From NCBI GenBank assembly GCA_910588375.1, contig CAJUQA010000008.1, positions 1 to 64,000 on the forward strand: DNA of 64,000 bases, read 5' to 3'. The notes beneath the pieces were generated by a model. That model was not told the origin of the DNA. It saw nothing but the letters and a program-made list of their open reading frames with translations, and searched no databases. Made by a program: the position numbers and the translations under genes. The stretch is from an uncultured Odoribacter sp. Its GTDB lineage: Bacteria > Bacteroidota > Bacteroidia > Bacteroidales > Marinifilaceae. Shown piece after piece: positions 32,916 through 41,391 of this stretch. The first letter of the stretch is position 1. The number at the start of each line of letters is the position of its first letter.

Positions 32916-34925
32916 TTATTCCACGGATGTTGCTCCTAAACCGGCGGTTGTAGGCCATCCCGGATTCTGATAAACATTTGAAGTGGAGAAATTATCCGGA
33001 TCGGAAGCTGTTTGGCGGAACACGGCAGCACCGATCGGTTCCAGATAATGGGCCGGTGTGAAAAGGAAACCGCCCTGTCTGTAAATAGTGTTGTTGATAG
33101 TCACCTTTTCATAAGGTAATATGTAAGCGCTCGCATCTTTTGAGGACATATTGCCGTTAGACGGACTGACGATACATTTTTCTTTCAATTCTTCTTCATA
33201 TACACTTCCCCAATACAACATTCCTTCTACACGATACGGTGTCGTTGCCAATTGGTCAAGGGCTCTCCAACGTTTCAGGTCAGCCCAGCGGTGTGCTTCC
33301 GCGCACAATTCATTGCGCCGTTCGCGACGGATGTTATACAACGTAGCGTCTATCAGCTGACCGTGTGAATAAGCACCGAAATCTCCTTTGGCCTCTTCCG
33401 CCATTACAGTGGCTGCAATGGTTTTATTATAATCGGGGTCAACTTTTGCACGCTCACGGAGTGCTCTCCAGTAATTGCCGGCAGTTCCGTCAATATTTCC
33501 ATTTTTTTCATAGGAGGCTTCCATATAGATTAACATGGCTTCAGCTCCCCGGAAAACAATACCTCCGGAAGTTCCGGCACTATGGTCTTCTGCCATGTGG
33601 GCGGAATAGTGTTTGCCTTTTTTAATCATAAACCCGGTGGTTGCCAAACTTCCTGCGTCTCCGAATATCAAATCGATTTTGGTGGCTACGGGAGTACCGT
33701 CGTTTTGGTAGTAGGCGACATCCTCCGGTTTTTTCGTAAAGATAACAATACGGGAATCCCGGTCTGTGAGAGTTTTGTTTATACCCTCTTTTTCCCATTC
33801 CGGATCATAACCGGAACCGGTTGCATATACGGGAAGACCGTTGCGCATTAAAAACGAATTGACCATGCCGCGTGTCCATCCGGCACCGCCGCCATTACGT
33901 TCCAGCTCCATTTGCAAGTTGCTGGTAATGCCCAAAGATTCATCGAATTTCTTCCACAACAGGACTTCATCATATCCGCTCATGTCTTCGTCACAGAACA
34001 TGGTATAATAAGGATTGATGGAAACCAAAGAGGAATTCATCCCTTCGGGGGTATCCGTGTTCTCTGCCAATGCACCGACCATTTGATCACCTACAATTTT
34101 AGAAGCGGCAATGGCTTCATCTAAGAAATAGTTGATTTCAGTGTCGGCATTGTAGCCTTGTGCGTCTTTGCCTGGCCATCCGGTACCACCCGGAACAAAA
34201 GCCGTGCCTTTGTGGTATTTTTCCCAGGTAGCTTCAAACAAAGCGACGCGTGCGTGGAGTAAATAAGCGACGTTTTTGTTGATACGATTCTTTTTGCCGT
34301 CGGGTGCTGTCTCTTTCAACAGGCCTTCCGCTTTTTTCAAATCTTCGATGATGAAACGTGCCACTTTATTACGGGGCTGGCGTTCGCTGGCTTTAACCAA
34401 TTCTTCCGGAATATCGGGAAGCGCTGCTTCAACGATAGGCAGATCGCCGAAACGCAGTAACATGCGGTAATATGTATAAGCACGGATAACATACATTTCG
34501 CCGATATAGTGTTTTACATTCTCCTGATTACCGCTGATGTCGCCGGCTTCATATTTGGGCAATACCTGTTCGAAGAAATAGTTACAGGACCGAATGTCTT
34601 TCCAGGTCCATGTATTACCATTCCATTTCCAGTACCCTTCATCCGAAGGCACTTGCTTTTCACCCGGAATCCAGAATGAATTATCATTGTCGGTGGCTTG
34701 ATTATCGGTGTCGTTATCGAGCCCGAAGAGATTGATACCGTAGCTGCTGGTTACGGTTTCGAAATTGTAATTGTTGATGGCGTAGGCGGCCAGGTCCTCT
34801 TCGGCGTAGAAAAAGACTTCGGGGGTTACTTTATCCAGCGGCTCCCTGTCCAAAAATTCGTTACAACCCGTCAGTCCACTCATAAAAAGTGCGCTGGCAG
34901 TTAAAAGCTGAATATATTTTTTCAT
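32916..34925 (-). CDS. SusD/RagB family surface glycan-binding lipoprotein
   Basis: The 669-residue protein has a lipoprotein signal peptide ending LTGC, followed by NEFLDREPLDKVTPEVFF, the classic SusD start. Helical TPR-like segments and the RRNELCAEAHRWADLKRW signature near the C-terminus confirm the family. It forms the lid on the SusC transporter and captures the ligand at the cell surface. The start follows susC by 10 nt. No glycoside hydrolase, sulfatase or sensor gene is adjacent, so the substrate is unknown and could be a peptide rather than a glycan. Confidence 0.94.
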   Translation of the reverse strand: MKKYIQLLTASALFMSGLTGCNEFLDREPLDKVTPEVFFYAEEDLAAYAINNYNFETVTSSYGINLFGLDNDTDNQATDNDNSFWIPGEKQVPSDEGYWKWNGNTWTWKDIRSCNYFFEQVLPKYEAGDISGNQENVKHYIGEMYVIRAYTYYRMLLRFGDLPIVEAALPDIPEELVKASERQPRNKVARFIIEDLKKAEGLLKETAPDGKKNRINKNVAYLLHARVALFEATWEKYHKGTAFVPGGTGWPGKDAQGYNADTEINYFLDEAIAASKIVGDQMVGALAENTDTPEGMNSSLVSINPYYTMFCDEDMSGYDEVLLWKKFDESLGITSNLQMELERNGGGAGWTRGMVNSFLMRNGLPVYATGSGYDPEWEKEGINKTLTDRDSRIVIFTKKPEDVAYYQNDGTPVATKIDLIFGDAGSLATTGFMIKKGKHYSAHMAEDHSAGTSGGIVFRGAEAMLIYMEASYEKNGNIDGTAGNYWRALRERAKVDPDYNKTIAATVMAEEAKGDFGAYSHGQLIDATLYNIRRERRNELCAEAHRWADLKRWRALDQLATTPYRVEGMLYWGSVYEEELKEKCIVSPSNGNMSSKDASAYILPYEKVTINNTIYRQGGFLFTPAHYLEPIGAAVFRQTASDPDNFSTSNVYQNPGWPTTAGLGATSVE

Positions 34926-34935
34926 GATTCTCTAT

Positions 34936-37900
34936 TTAAAATGTTGCACTTAAACCAAATGAGATTGTCTTTGCCAACGGATAGGTACATCCATCCCAGT
35001 TGCCGACGCCAATGGTTTCAGGATCAAAGGTGTCACACAGGTTTGTAATCGTAAGTATATTTTCAGCAGACACGAATATTCTCAGGTTGCTGATATAGGC
35101 TTTTTGACTCCAATAAGACGGTAATGTATATCCTAACGTGATATTTTTCAGACGGCAATAAGCGGCGTTCTGTAAATAACGGCTCTGAGCCTGACGGTTC
35201 TTGTTGCTTTCCAATGGACGAGGATAATAACCGTTTACATTGGCTCCTAACGGACTGTCCGTATCTGCCGGCCGGAAATAATCCAAATGCGGTTTAAAGA
35301 AGTTGGTCTGCCAGTAACCTACCGCACCCCAGAACATCGTGGAACCGTCATTGGGCATATAATCACGTTTCAAGGTTCCCTGGAAAAATACTTTCAGGTC
35401 GAAACCTTTCCAGGCTGCATCCAGATTCAGACCGAAGTTGTACCGGGGATTGCTGTTGCCTAATTTCACTTTATCTCCGTGGTTGGCCAATGTATTGTCC
35501 ATATTATTAATAATCCCGTTATTGTCGAGGTCGGCATACATGATATCGCCTGCTCCCCAATTGGAACCTAAAGATGATTGATCAACCTTTGCCAAATGTG
35601 CGTCCATTTCGGCCTGTGTCTTGGCAATGCCTACCGTTTTGTATCCCCAGATGTCGCCTAAAGTGGCGCCTTCGTAATAGGTTTGTCCTAAATCTTTGGA
35701 CGGATTGGGGAATTTGTCGACTTTCACCTGGTTGTCGGACAAAGCCAACGTCACGCCATAGCTAAAGTCTTGAATGCGGTCTCTCCAGCTTACCTGCAAC
35801 TCCCAACCCTTGGAAGTCATGTTCAGATTGTTTACATTCGGCACACCGGTACCTAAAATAACAGGCATTTCCTGTCCCGGACCTACGATGTCTTTGGATT
35901 TACGCTGGAAATAATCAAAATTCAGATTCAAGCGGTTTTCCAACATTCCCAAGTCGAAACCGATGTCCAATGTTTGTGTTTTTTCCCAACCCAACAATGC
36001 GGAAACCAGAGCCGATTCGGCAGCCGTATTCGGTTTGGCTCCGTTTACTAACCAGCTGCCGTAATTTTGTCTGTAAGTAATCGTGCGATAGAAAGGATAA
36101 TAGCTTTCTGTGTTTTGGTTACCCAATTCTCCCCATGAACCGCGTATTTTCAGCGTATTGACAATATCGGTATAATCTTCGAAGAATGCTTCACGTGCTA
36201 TGTTCCAGCCGATAGAGAATGAAGGGAACCAGTTCCAGCGTTGGTCGCGGAGGAAACGGGAACTTCCGTCATAACGTACATTGGCTTCAACCAGATAACG
36301 TCCTTTGTAGTCATAGTTCAAACGTCCGAAGAATCCGGCCGTAGCCCAGTCGGAATATCCTCCTCCTACCGTAGGTGTACTGGTTGTCGTATTCAGAGTG
36401 GGGACGCTGGCCATGATGTTTTGCTGGGAGGCCGTAATATCGCGAACTTTATACAATTCGCTTTGGAAACCGATCATGGCTTTGATATTGTGTCCGCTCT
36501 CCAGATTTAAAGAGTATTCCGTGAAGATATTCGGGTTAAAAAAGTTGCTTTTTTGTGAATATTCCGTCACACTGGATGTAGTATTGGCAGTGGCATACGG
36601 GTTGCCGTTCACATCATATGCGTAGGCAGTCTGGTAATCCGTATGGTCGAAATTGGTGTTGATACGGTAGTTTAATTCTACGGTCGTTTTCCAATTCTGA
36701 ATCGGTTCGATGAGAAATTGCAGCTGTTGTGCAACGATGTCTTCTTGGGTTTTATACTCCCCGCCGTTTTCCAATTGGTAAATTTTGGATTCGGCAGTAT
36801 AATATCCGTTCGGGTCTACTAACGGAATTACCGGCCAATATCGGCAAACGTCAAAGTAAAATACATTGGACGGGTTATCACCTGCACTGGCAAAAGACGG
36901 TGATTTATAGTCGATGCGGTTGAAACGGGTGCTATATCCCACTTTTAACCAAGGATAGAGTTGCGCATTGATTTTTCCCGTAAAAGAATAACGCTGTTTG
37001 TTATCATCGCCGTATTTTAATAACCCGCCTTGGTCTAAATAGTTGGCAGACAAATAATATTGGATGTTTTCAGAACCGCCGTTCACGCTCAAAGAGTGTT
37101 CCTGTGTGAAACTGCTTCCGAACAATTCATGCAACCAGTCCGTATTGGCTGTCGGCATGATGTCTTCACGTTCCGGATCGTCAAAAGAATTCCATCTCCC
37201 GTTGCGCGGCCACATGTATTGTGTCCCTTTACCGTCTTGATAATCTTTGATTTGTTGTAGCTTCTTTGCACTGTACATCGGAGCCTGTCCACCGCCAGCC
37301 AGCTGGTCGTTGATAGCCAGGGCAAAACTGTAGGAGTCAGCCATGTGAGGCATGTTCAACGGTGAGTTGAAACGGAAATTATTATTGTAGTTGACGGTTA
37401 TTTTACCTGCTTTACCTTTTTTGGTCGTAATCAGGATAACTCCGCCCGGAGCACGGGACCCGTAGATGGAAGAGGCGGCAGCGTCTTTCAATACGGAGAT
37501 GTTTTCAATATCCTGCGGGTTTAAAGCATTGATGTCACCTTCCATTCCGTCAATCAATACCAACGGAGCCAACGAAGAGCCGTAATTACCGATTTTCCCG
37601 GTTCCCCGGATGTTGAAGGTTTTGTTGCCTTTCAATGAACCTCCGTCGGCTCCCGTAGAGATATTCATCCCGGGAACGACGCCTTGTAAGGCCTCAACCG
37701 TGGAACTGACCGGACGTGCCATCAGTTCTTTGGAGTCGACTGAAGATACGGCACCTGTCACATTTACTTTTTTCTGGGTACCGAAACCTACTACCACGAC
37801 TTCCTCCAACGTTTGCGTATCCTCTTTTAAAGTAATGACCAGAGGTTCTCCCGTCCATTTTACTTCCTGGGTCTGGAAGCCCATGAAAGAGATAACAAGA

Positions 37901-38169
37901 GTGCTTCCTACCGGGACATTGTTGAGGGTAAAATCCCCGTCAATACCGGTAGTCGTTCCGATAGGCATGGCTGCGCTTTCGTTTTTCACTACTACGGATG
38001 CACCGGGGAGAGTTTCTCCTTTAGAGTCTTTTACGACTCCTTTACACGTGCTCGTCTGTTGTTGAGACGGAGCATTCACATTGTCCTTTCTCCTTGCCCA
38101 TGCTTCATTATTGGAGCAAAACAAGAAAAAGAGCAACAGCATTGCTGCGAATTTAATGTGTTTTGTCAT
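34936..38169 (-). CDS. SusC/RagA family TonB-linked outer-membrane transporter
   Basis: The 1,077-residue protein has a signal peptide and a carboxypeptidase-regulatory-like beta-sandwich (GVVKDSKGETLPGASVVVKN, residues about 43-120). The TonB box region EEVVVVGFGTQKK, the plug domain and a 22-stranded barrel ending in SFGLSATF follow. The N-terminal STN signalling domain is absent, so control by a cognate anti-sigma factor is unlikely. With SusD it imports oligosaccharides or peptides using TonB energy. Its best promoter lies about 220 nt upstream, between two inverted repeats. Confidence 0.95.
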   Translation of the reverse strand: MTKHIKFAAMLLLFFLFCSNNEAWARRKDNVNAPSQQQTSTCKGVVKDSKGETLPGASVVVKNESAAMPIGTTTGIDGDFTLNNVPVGSTLVISFMGFQTQEVKWTGEPLVITLKEDTQTLEEVVVVGFGTQKKVNVTGAVSSVDSKELMARPVSSTVEALQGVVPGMNISTGADGGSLKGNKTFNIRGTGKIGNYGSSLAPLVLIDGMEGDINALNPQDIENISVLKDAAASSIYGSRAPGGVILITTKKGKAGKITVNYNNNFRFNSPLNMPHMADSYSFALAINDQLAGGGQAPMYSAKKLQQIKDYQDGKGTQYMWPRNGRWNSFDDPEREDIMPTANTDWLHELFGSSFTQEHSLSVNGGSENIQYYLSANYLDQGGLLKYGDDNKQRYSFTGKINAQLYPWLKVGYSTRFNRIDYKSPSFASAGDNPSNVFYFDVCRYWPVIPLVDPNGYYTAESKIYQLENGGEYKTQEDIVAQQLQFLIEPIQNWKTTVELNYRINTNFDHTDYQTAYAYDVNGNPYATANTTSSVTEYSQKSNFFNPNIFTEYSLNLESGHNIKAMIGFQSELYKVRDITASQQNIMASVPTLNTTTSTPTVGGGYSDWATAGFFGRLNYDYKGRYLVEANVRYDGSSRFLRDQRWNWFPSFSIGWNIAREAFFEDYTDIVNTLKIRGSWGELGNQNTESYYPFYRTITYRQNYGSWLVNGAKPNTAAESALVSALLGWEKTQTLDIGFDLGMLENRLNLNFDYFQRKSKDIVGPGQEMPVILGTGVPNVNNLNMTSKGWELQVSWRDRIQDFSYGVTLALSDNQVKVDKFPNPSKDLGQTYYEGATLGDIWGYKTVGIAKTQAEMDAHLAKVDQSSLGSNWGAGDIMYADLDNNGIINNMDNTLANHGDKVKLGNSNPRYNFGLNLDAAWKGFDLKVFFQGTLKRDYMPNDGSTMFWGAVGYWQTNFFKPHLDYFRPADTDSPLGANVNGYYPRPLESNKNRQAQSRYLQNAAYCRLKNITLGYTLPSYWSQKAYISNLRIFVSAENILTITNLCDTFDPETIGVGNWDGCTYPLAKTISFGLSATF

Positions 38170-38276
38170 AATTAAAATGTTTAAATTAAGAAGTGTATGT
38201 CATTCATACTATTTTCCTGTGGCGAAAAGAAATGCACTTTTTTGTTCTTTTTTGTCTTTCCCTTCTGTTTTCGTAC

Positions 38277-38290
38277 ATGCTTGCTAAGCA
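38277..38290. repeat. Inverted repeat, left arm
   Basis: ATGCTTGCTAAGCA is the exact reverse complement of 38532-38545. The surrounding 21 bp match 18 of 21 in inverted orientation. The core CTTGCTAAGCAAG is itself a palindrome, so an operator is an alternative reading. Confidence 0.65.
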
Positions 38291-38395
38291 AGTTTATTTT
38301 TCTATAAAATCCTTATGAACAAAGGATTATAAGTAATAGACTGTTCGAAAATTTCTACTTTTTGAACAAAAAATTTCACCTCATAAACGCTGTTA

Positions 38396-38427
38396 CAAGT
38401 ATAGTGCGAAATCGAGAAATAACCAAA
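38396..38427 (-). promoter_or_regulatory. Promoter of susC-susD
   Basis: On the minus strand TTTG (38424-38427), exactly 20 bp, then TATACTTG (38396-38403, one mismatch to TAnnTTTG). The predicted leader is about 220 nt. The element lies inside the segment bounded by the inverted repeats. Confidence 0.6.
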
Positions 38428-38531
38428 AGAAAAAGTTAATTTTTATCAACACCCTGTAAATAAGGTTTAAAACCTCGTGACTTGCAGAATTATTTGAAAT
38501 AAAAAACCTCCTTTCTTCTCGATGTGATACC

Positions 38532-38545
38532 TGCTTAGCAAGCAT
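38532..38545. repeat. Inverted repeat, right arm
   Basis: TGCTTAGCAAGCAT pairs with 38277-38290. The two arms enclose 241 bp that contain the susC promoter. Confidence 0.65.
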
Positions 38546-38706
38546 ATACCCTTTTTTATTCCCCTTAATTTATGGAAAAACCATACCTCCCGTAATATAT
38601 GGGCTATATTTCTTTAAATTATTTTAATTTGAAATTTTGATTATTTTCGGATTTTATTCAGATTATTTTCGGCGCCCGACAGCTTTATTCAGAATATAGT
38701 CTGAAA

Positions 38707-38728
38707 TTGCTCCGAATTTGCTCCGAAT
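38707..38728. repeat. 11-bp tandem repeat
   Basis: Two perfect copies of TTGCTCCGAAT. It sits in the AT-rich zone near the left border of the Xre-ImmA-PIN module. Confidence 0.6.
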
Positions 38729-38759
38729 TTAATACAGGGAAACCCCTGGGAATCAACAG

Positions 38760-38792
38760 CAAAAAAATATCGTTTGCGTGGGCTGCAAACGA
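38760..38792 (-). terminator. Terminator of the Xre-ImmA-PIN operon
   Basis: An 8-bp stem (TCGTTTGC / GCAAACGA, 38770-38792) with a 7-nt loop is followed on the minus strand by a run of T residues. It lies 31 nt past the PIN stop. Confidence 0.75.
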
Positions 38793-38822
38793 AGATTTAA
38801 AACGAAATTTTAAAGGAAATAA

Positions 38823-39347
38823 TCAGATGGCTACATCACATTTGTATTGGCTTATGTCGATGTTCGGGAGTTTACTCCCTGCGTCATTGACAGCCTGTAT
38901 GAATGTCGTGCATTCTTGTTGCGTCAGTTTTTTCCGGTGATAAGCATAATACAGGAAATCAAGGGTAGTTAAATAAGAGATGTTGTTGTGCGAGCAATAT
39001 TCTTTTATGTCTTTTAGGTTACTGCTTCCTAAAACATCATGATGTTCTTTGCAATAGACCATACATGCACTTTCACCTTTTCCTAATTTTTGCCGTAATT
39101 GGAAATATTCCCGCATGGATTCTCCTTTCGGAGAGAAAGTTTCTTTTTTCAGTTTTGAGAAATAGTGTAGGTAATTATCTATGAGATTTTTTGTCTTGTA
39201 GTTTTTTGAAATTTCTTGGTACACAATATCCAGCAGTATATATTCATATTCGGGAAATATATCGGGCAGCAAAGAGAAGGCTTGGGCTTCTATGAAATGA
39301 ATGATTACATCAGCATCGAGCACGATTTTCGTTTTCCTGTTCCCCAT
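38823..39347 (-). CDS. PIN-like domain nuclease, putative toxin
   Basis: The 174-residue protein starts with the PIN hallmark strand (KIVLDADVIIHF, first acidic residues). It also has QEIS, the GKGESACM segment and a late acidic TTLDFLYYA, giving the usual set of four acidic metal ligands. PIN domains are RNases, often the toxins of toxin-antitoxin pairs. The start overlaps the ImmA/IrrE gene by 38 nt, so the two are translationally coupled. In this operon the toxin is last, after the regulator and the protease. Confidence 0.8.
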   Translation of the reverse strand: MGNRKTKIVLDADVIIHFIEAQAFSLLPDIFPEYEYILLDIVYQEISKNYKTKNLIDNYLHYFSKLKKETFSPKGESMREYFQLRQKLGKGESACMVYCKEHHDVLGSSNLKDIKEYCSHNNISYLTTLDFLYYAYHRKKLTQQECTTFIQAVNDAGSKLPNIDISQYKCDVAI

Positions 39348-40041
39348 GGGTATTTATTTTACTGAGTAATTCCATATAGTGACTTTCCGATATTTTCCCT
39401 TTATCGAACAGATTACGGGCTTTTTCTCCAAAATCCCCGATAACCAATCCTTCGTTTGCTGCTTCGTATAGGTCAGTGTCGAATCCGAAGCATCTGGCGG
39501 AGTGTTTTACTCCTGTTTCAAATGCGGATCGGGTACTTTTTGATATAAGGCCTATGTTTAACAGACGGTATAATAAGGCAGAACGGGAAACGGAAAAATA
39601 GTGTTCAAGTTTTAGTATAGTGGCGATACTGATGCGTTTTGTCTTTAATTCTGTTTCAGGTATCAATTGACAGATTCCGGATTCCGGCATCAACAGAAAA
39701 GAAGCAAACATATCGGCACTTTGTTCTGTCGGATTTTTACTGTGTCCCGGATTGCATTTGTGTGGCGTAGGCCGTTCTTCTATAAACAGATGATATAATT
39801 CATGGGCAATTGTAAAATGTTGTCTTCCTTGTGGCTGGCTGGAGTTGATAAGCATAAAACGATGTCCGGAATGGTCTTTTAAACACATGCCTGAAAAATT
39901 TTCGGACAGAGGTTTGAAAACGGTAAGCACATTTAGTTTTAGAAGCAGGCTTTTTAAACCGACCGGTTCGGATGTGCCGAGCCCCTGGTCTGTACGAAAT
40001 TCGGAGACTTGCTTTTCTATAATAAATTTATTCGGTTTCAT
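39310..40041 (-). CDS. ImmA/IrrE family metalloprotease
   Basis: The 243-residue protein has the zinc protease motif HFTIAHELYHLFIEE (HExxH form) and the downstream EQSADMFASFLLMPE stretch, with the third ligand Glu. These are diagnostic of the ImmA/IrrE (COG2856) family. Members cleave partner HTH repressors, as ImmA does to ImmR. It is sandwiched between an Xre regulator (14-nt overlap upstream) and a PIN nuclease (38-nt overlap downstream). Cleavage of the Xre repressor here is the obvious hypothesis. Confidence 0.88.
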   Translation of the reverse strand: MKPNKFIIEKQVSEFRTDQGLGTSEPVGLKSLLLKLNVLTVFKPLSENFSGMCLKDHSGHRFMLINSSQPQGRQHFTIAHELYHLFIEERPTPHKCNPGHSKNPTEQSADMFASFLLMPESGICQLIPETELKTKRISIATILKLEHYFSVSRSALLYRLLNIGLISKSTRSAFETGVKHSARCFGFDTDLYEAANEGLVIGDFGEKARNLFDKGKISESHYMELLSKINTHGEQENENRARC

Positions 40042-40381
40042 CTCGGATAATTCGTTCCATTTTAAGATAGGATTTTACAATATCTTTGAATTTGGCTATT
40101 TCTTTCAGATCATTGTCTTCTATGTCGGAAATTCTGAAAGCAGTGGCCATAATTTCATTGTCTGTTTGAATGTTTTCTTCAAACAAGATGAAAGGTTCAC
40201 ATCCGAATAGGTTGGAAATATTTTCTAAAACAGTGTACGGTATTTCCCGTGTGCCTCCTTCATAATTACTATATGCAGACCGCTCAATGGCAATGGATTT
40301 TGCCACCTGTTCTTGGGTGAAGCCGGATAATTCTCTGATTTTTTTTAGATTTTCTCCAACAATTTGATTGATTGTTTTCAT
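40028..40381 (-). CDS. Xre family HTH regulator
   Basis: The 117-residue protein has an N-terminal Cro/C1-type helix-turn-helix (ENLKKIRELSGFTQEQVAKSIAIERSAYSNYEGG, residues about 9-42). A short dimerisation or interaction tail follows. It is the first gene of the operon. A perfect inverted repeat overlaps its promoter, which suggests autoregulation. It may also act as the antitoxin or as the substrate of the downstream protease. Confidence 0.9.
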   Translation of the reverse strand: MKTINQIVGENLKKIRELSGFTQEQVAKSIAIERSAYSNYEGGTREIPYTVLENISNLFGCEPFILFEENIQTDNEIMATAFRISDIEDNDLKEIAKFKDIVKSYLKMERIIRDETE

Positions 40382-40398
40382 CTGATTCTTTTTGTCAT

Positions 40399-40448
40399 GT
40401 GTGGCAAAAATACGATTAATTTCTTGAAGTTTAAAAGATTTGCCACAC
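40399..40448 (-). promoter_or_regulatory. Promoter and operator of the Xre-ImmA-PIN operon
   Basis: On the minus strand TATTTTTG (40405-40412) is an exact -7 element. A perfect 10-bp inverted repeat, GTGTGGCAAA (40399-40408) and TTTGCCACAC (40439-40448), brackets the promoter with a 30-bp gap. The left arm overlaps the -7, as expected of an autorepression operator. Confidence 0.65.
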
Positions 40449-40501
40449 TAAAATTTTTTTCGGATGAAGTAAAAGAAGAGGTTTGGTGTTATTGTCAGGA
40501 A

Positions 40502-40553
40502 TATAAAACCCGAAGACTTCCTTGTGGGATAATTTATTTCGGAAAGTCTTCGG
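40502..40553 (-). terminator. Terminator after the purine nucleoside phosphorylase gene
   Basis: A 12-bp stem (ACCCGAAGACTT / AAGTCTTCGGGT, 40506-40517 with 40542-40553) is followed on the minus strand by TTTT. It lies 20 nt past the stop. Confidence 0.75.
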
Positions 40554-40572
40554 GTGTGAATAAAATCGGGCT

Positions 40573-41391
40573 TTATGGCAATTTGGAAATGATGGTCTGG
40601 AAGAGGGCGGTCATGCGGGGTTGGGCGGTGTTGCCGATGTCCTGCACTTCTTCGTGGTTTGTTTTGATCAGTTCCGGCGAAGCCGTGCTGTTGGTGATGA
40701 CGGACATACCGAAGCACTCCATGCCCATGTGCCGGGCCACAATGATTTCCGGTACGGTGGACATGCCTACCGCGTCGCCTCCGATAACCCGTATCCAATG
40801 GTATTCCGCCGGGGTCTCAAAGGAGGGACCTTGCAGTCCGGCGTAAACCCCTTTTTGCAGTTTGATACCCAACTCCTGTCCGCATTCTTCTGCAATCCGG
40901 ATGAGGGCGGGGCTGTAGGCGTCTGTCATACCCGGAAAACGCGGTCCCAATTCACTGATGTTTTTGCCGCGTAACGGATGTTCGGGAAAAAGATTGATGT
41001 GGTCGGTGATAATCATCAGGTCGCCCACCAGGAAATTCGTGTTTACTCCGCCTGCCGCGTTGGAGACGAAAAGACGGGTAACACCCAATTGATGGAGCAC
41101 TCTCACGGGGAAGGTCACTTCCTGCATCGGATAGCCTTCATAAAAATGAAAACGTCCTTGCATGGCGATGACGTTTTTGCCTCCGAATTGTCCGATGAGC
41201 AGATTGCCTTTATGGCCTTCAACGGTAGATACCGGGAAATGCGGGATGGCTGCGTAGGGGATGGTGTGTTTGATTTCGATGGCCTTGCCCAGTTCGCCCA
41301 ATCCCGTGCCTAAAATGATACCGATGGTATATTTTTCCTTGTCTAAAAAGCGGGAGATATAAGCCGCGCTATCTTTTATTCTTTGCAACAT
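40573..41391 (-). CDS. punA: Purine nucleoside phosphorylase, class I (PNP)
   Basis: The 272-residue protein has the trimeric PNP motifs: ILGTGLGELG near the N-terminus (phosphate loop), MQGRFHFYEGYPM, and SNAAGGVN. It also has GPSFETPAE and the substrate loop VGMSTVPEII, followed by ITNSTA in the Asn region that favours guanosine/inosine. It splits purine ribonucleosides with phosphate for salvage. It overlaps lpxK by 23 nt and is the last gene of a minus-strand series. Confidence 0.94.
   Translation of the reverse strand: MLQRIKDSAAYISRFLDKEKYTIGIILGTGLGELGKAIEIKHTIPYAAIPHFPVSTVEGHKGNLLIGQFGGKNVIAMQGRFHFYEGYPMQEVTFPVRVLHQLGVTRLFVSNAAGGVNTNFLVGDLMIITDHINLFPEHPLRGKNISELGPRFPGMTDAYSPALIRIAEECGQELGIKLQKGVYAGLQGPSFETPAEYHWIRVIGGDAVGMSTVPEIIVARHMGMECFGMSVITNSTASPELIKTNHEEVQDIGNTAQPRMTALFQTIISKLP

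Larger units (their letters stand above)
38170..38822. other. 653-bp intergenic control region between susC and the PIN gene
   Basis: This is the only gene-free stretch longer than 300 bp. It holds the A-rich susC leader, two 14-bp inverted repeats, a susC promoter between them, an AT-rich zone with short repeats (TTATTTTCGG twice, TTTATTCAGA twice, an 11-bp tandem repeat), and the terminator of the Xre-ImmA-PIN operon. No ORF or RNA gene is credible. Confidence 0.7.

Noticed and set aside
38277..38545. The inverted repeats as ends of an insertion sequence or MITE
   Set aside because: No target-site duplication flanks the arms and the internal 241 bp hold the susC promoter, so an operator pair or inversion site fits better.
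39845..40210. Plus-strand ORF of 121 codons across the Xre/ImmA junction
   Set aside because: Antisense to two overlapping genes with clear motifs; no ribosome-binding site or family match.
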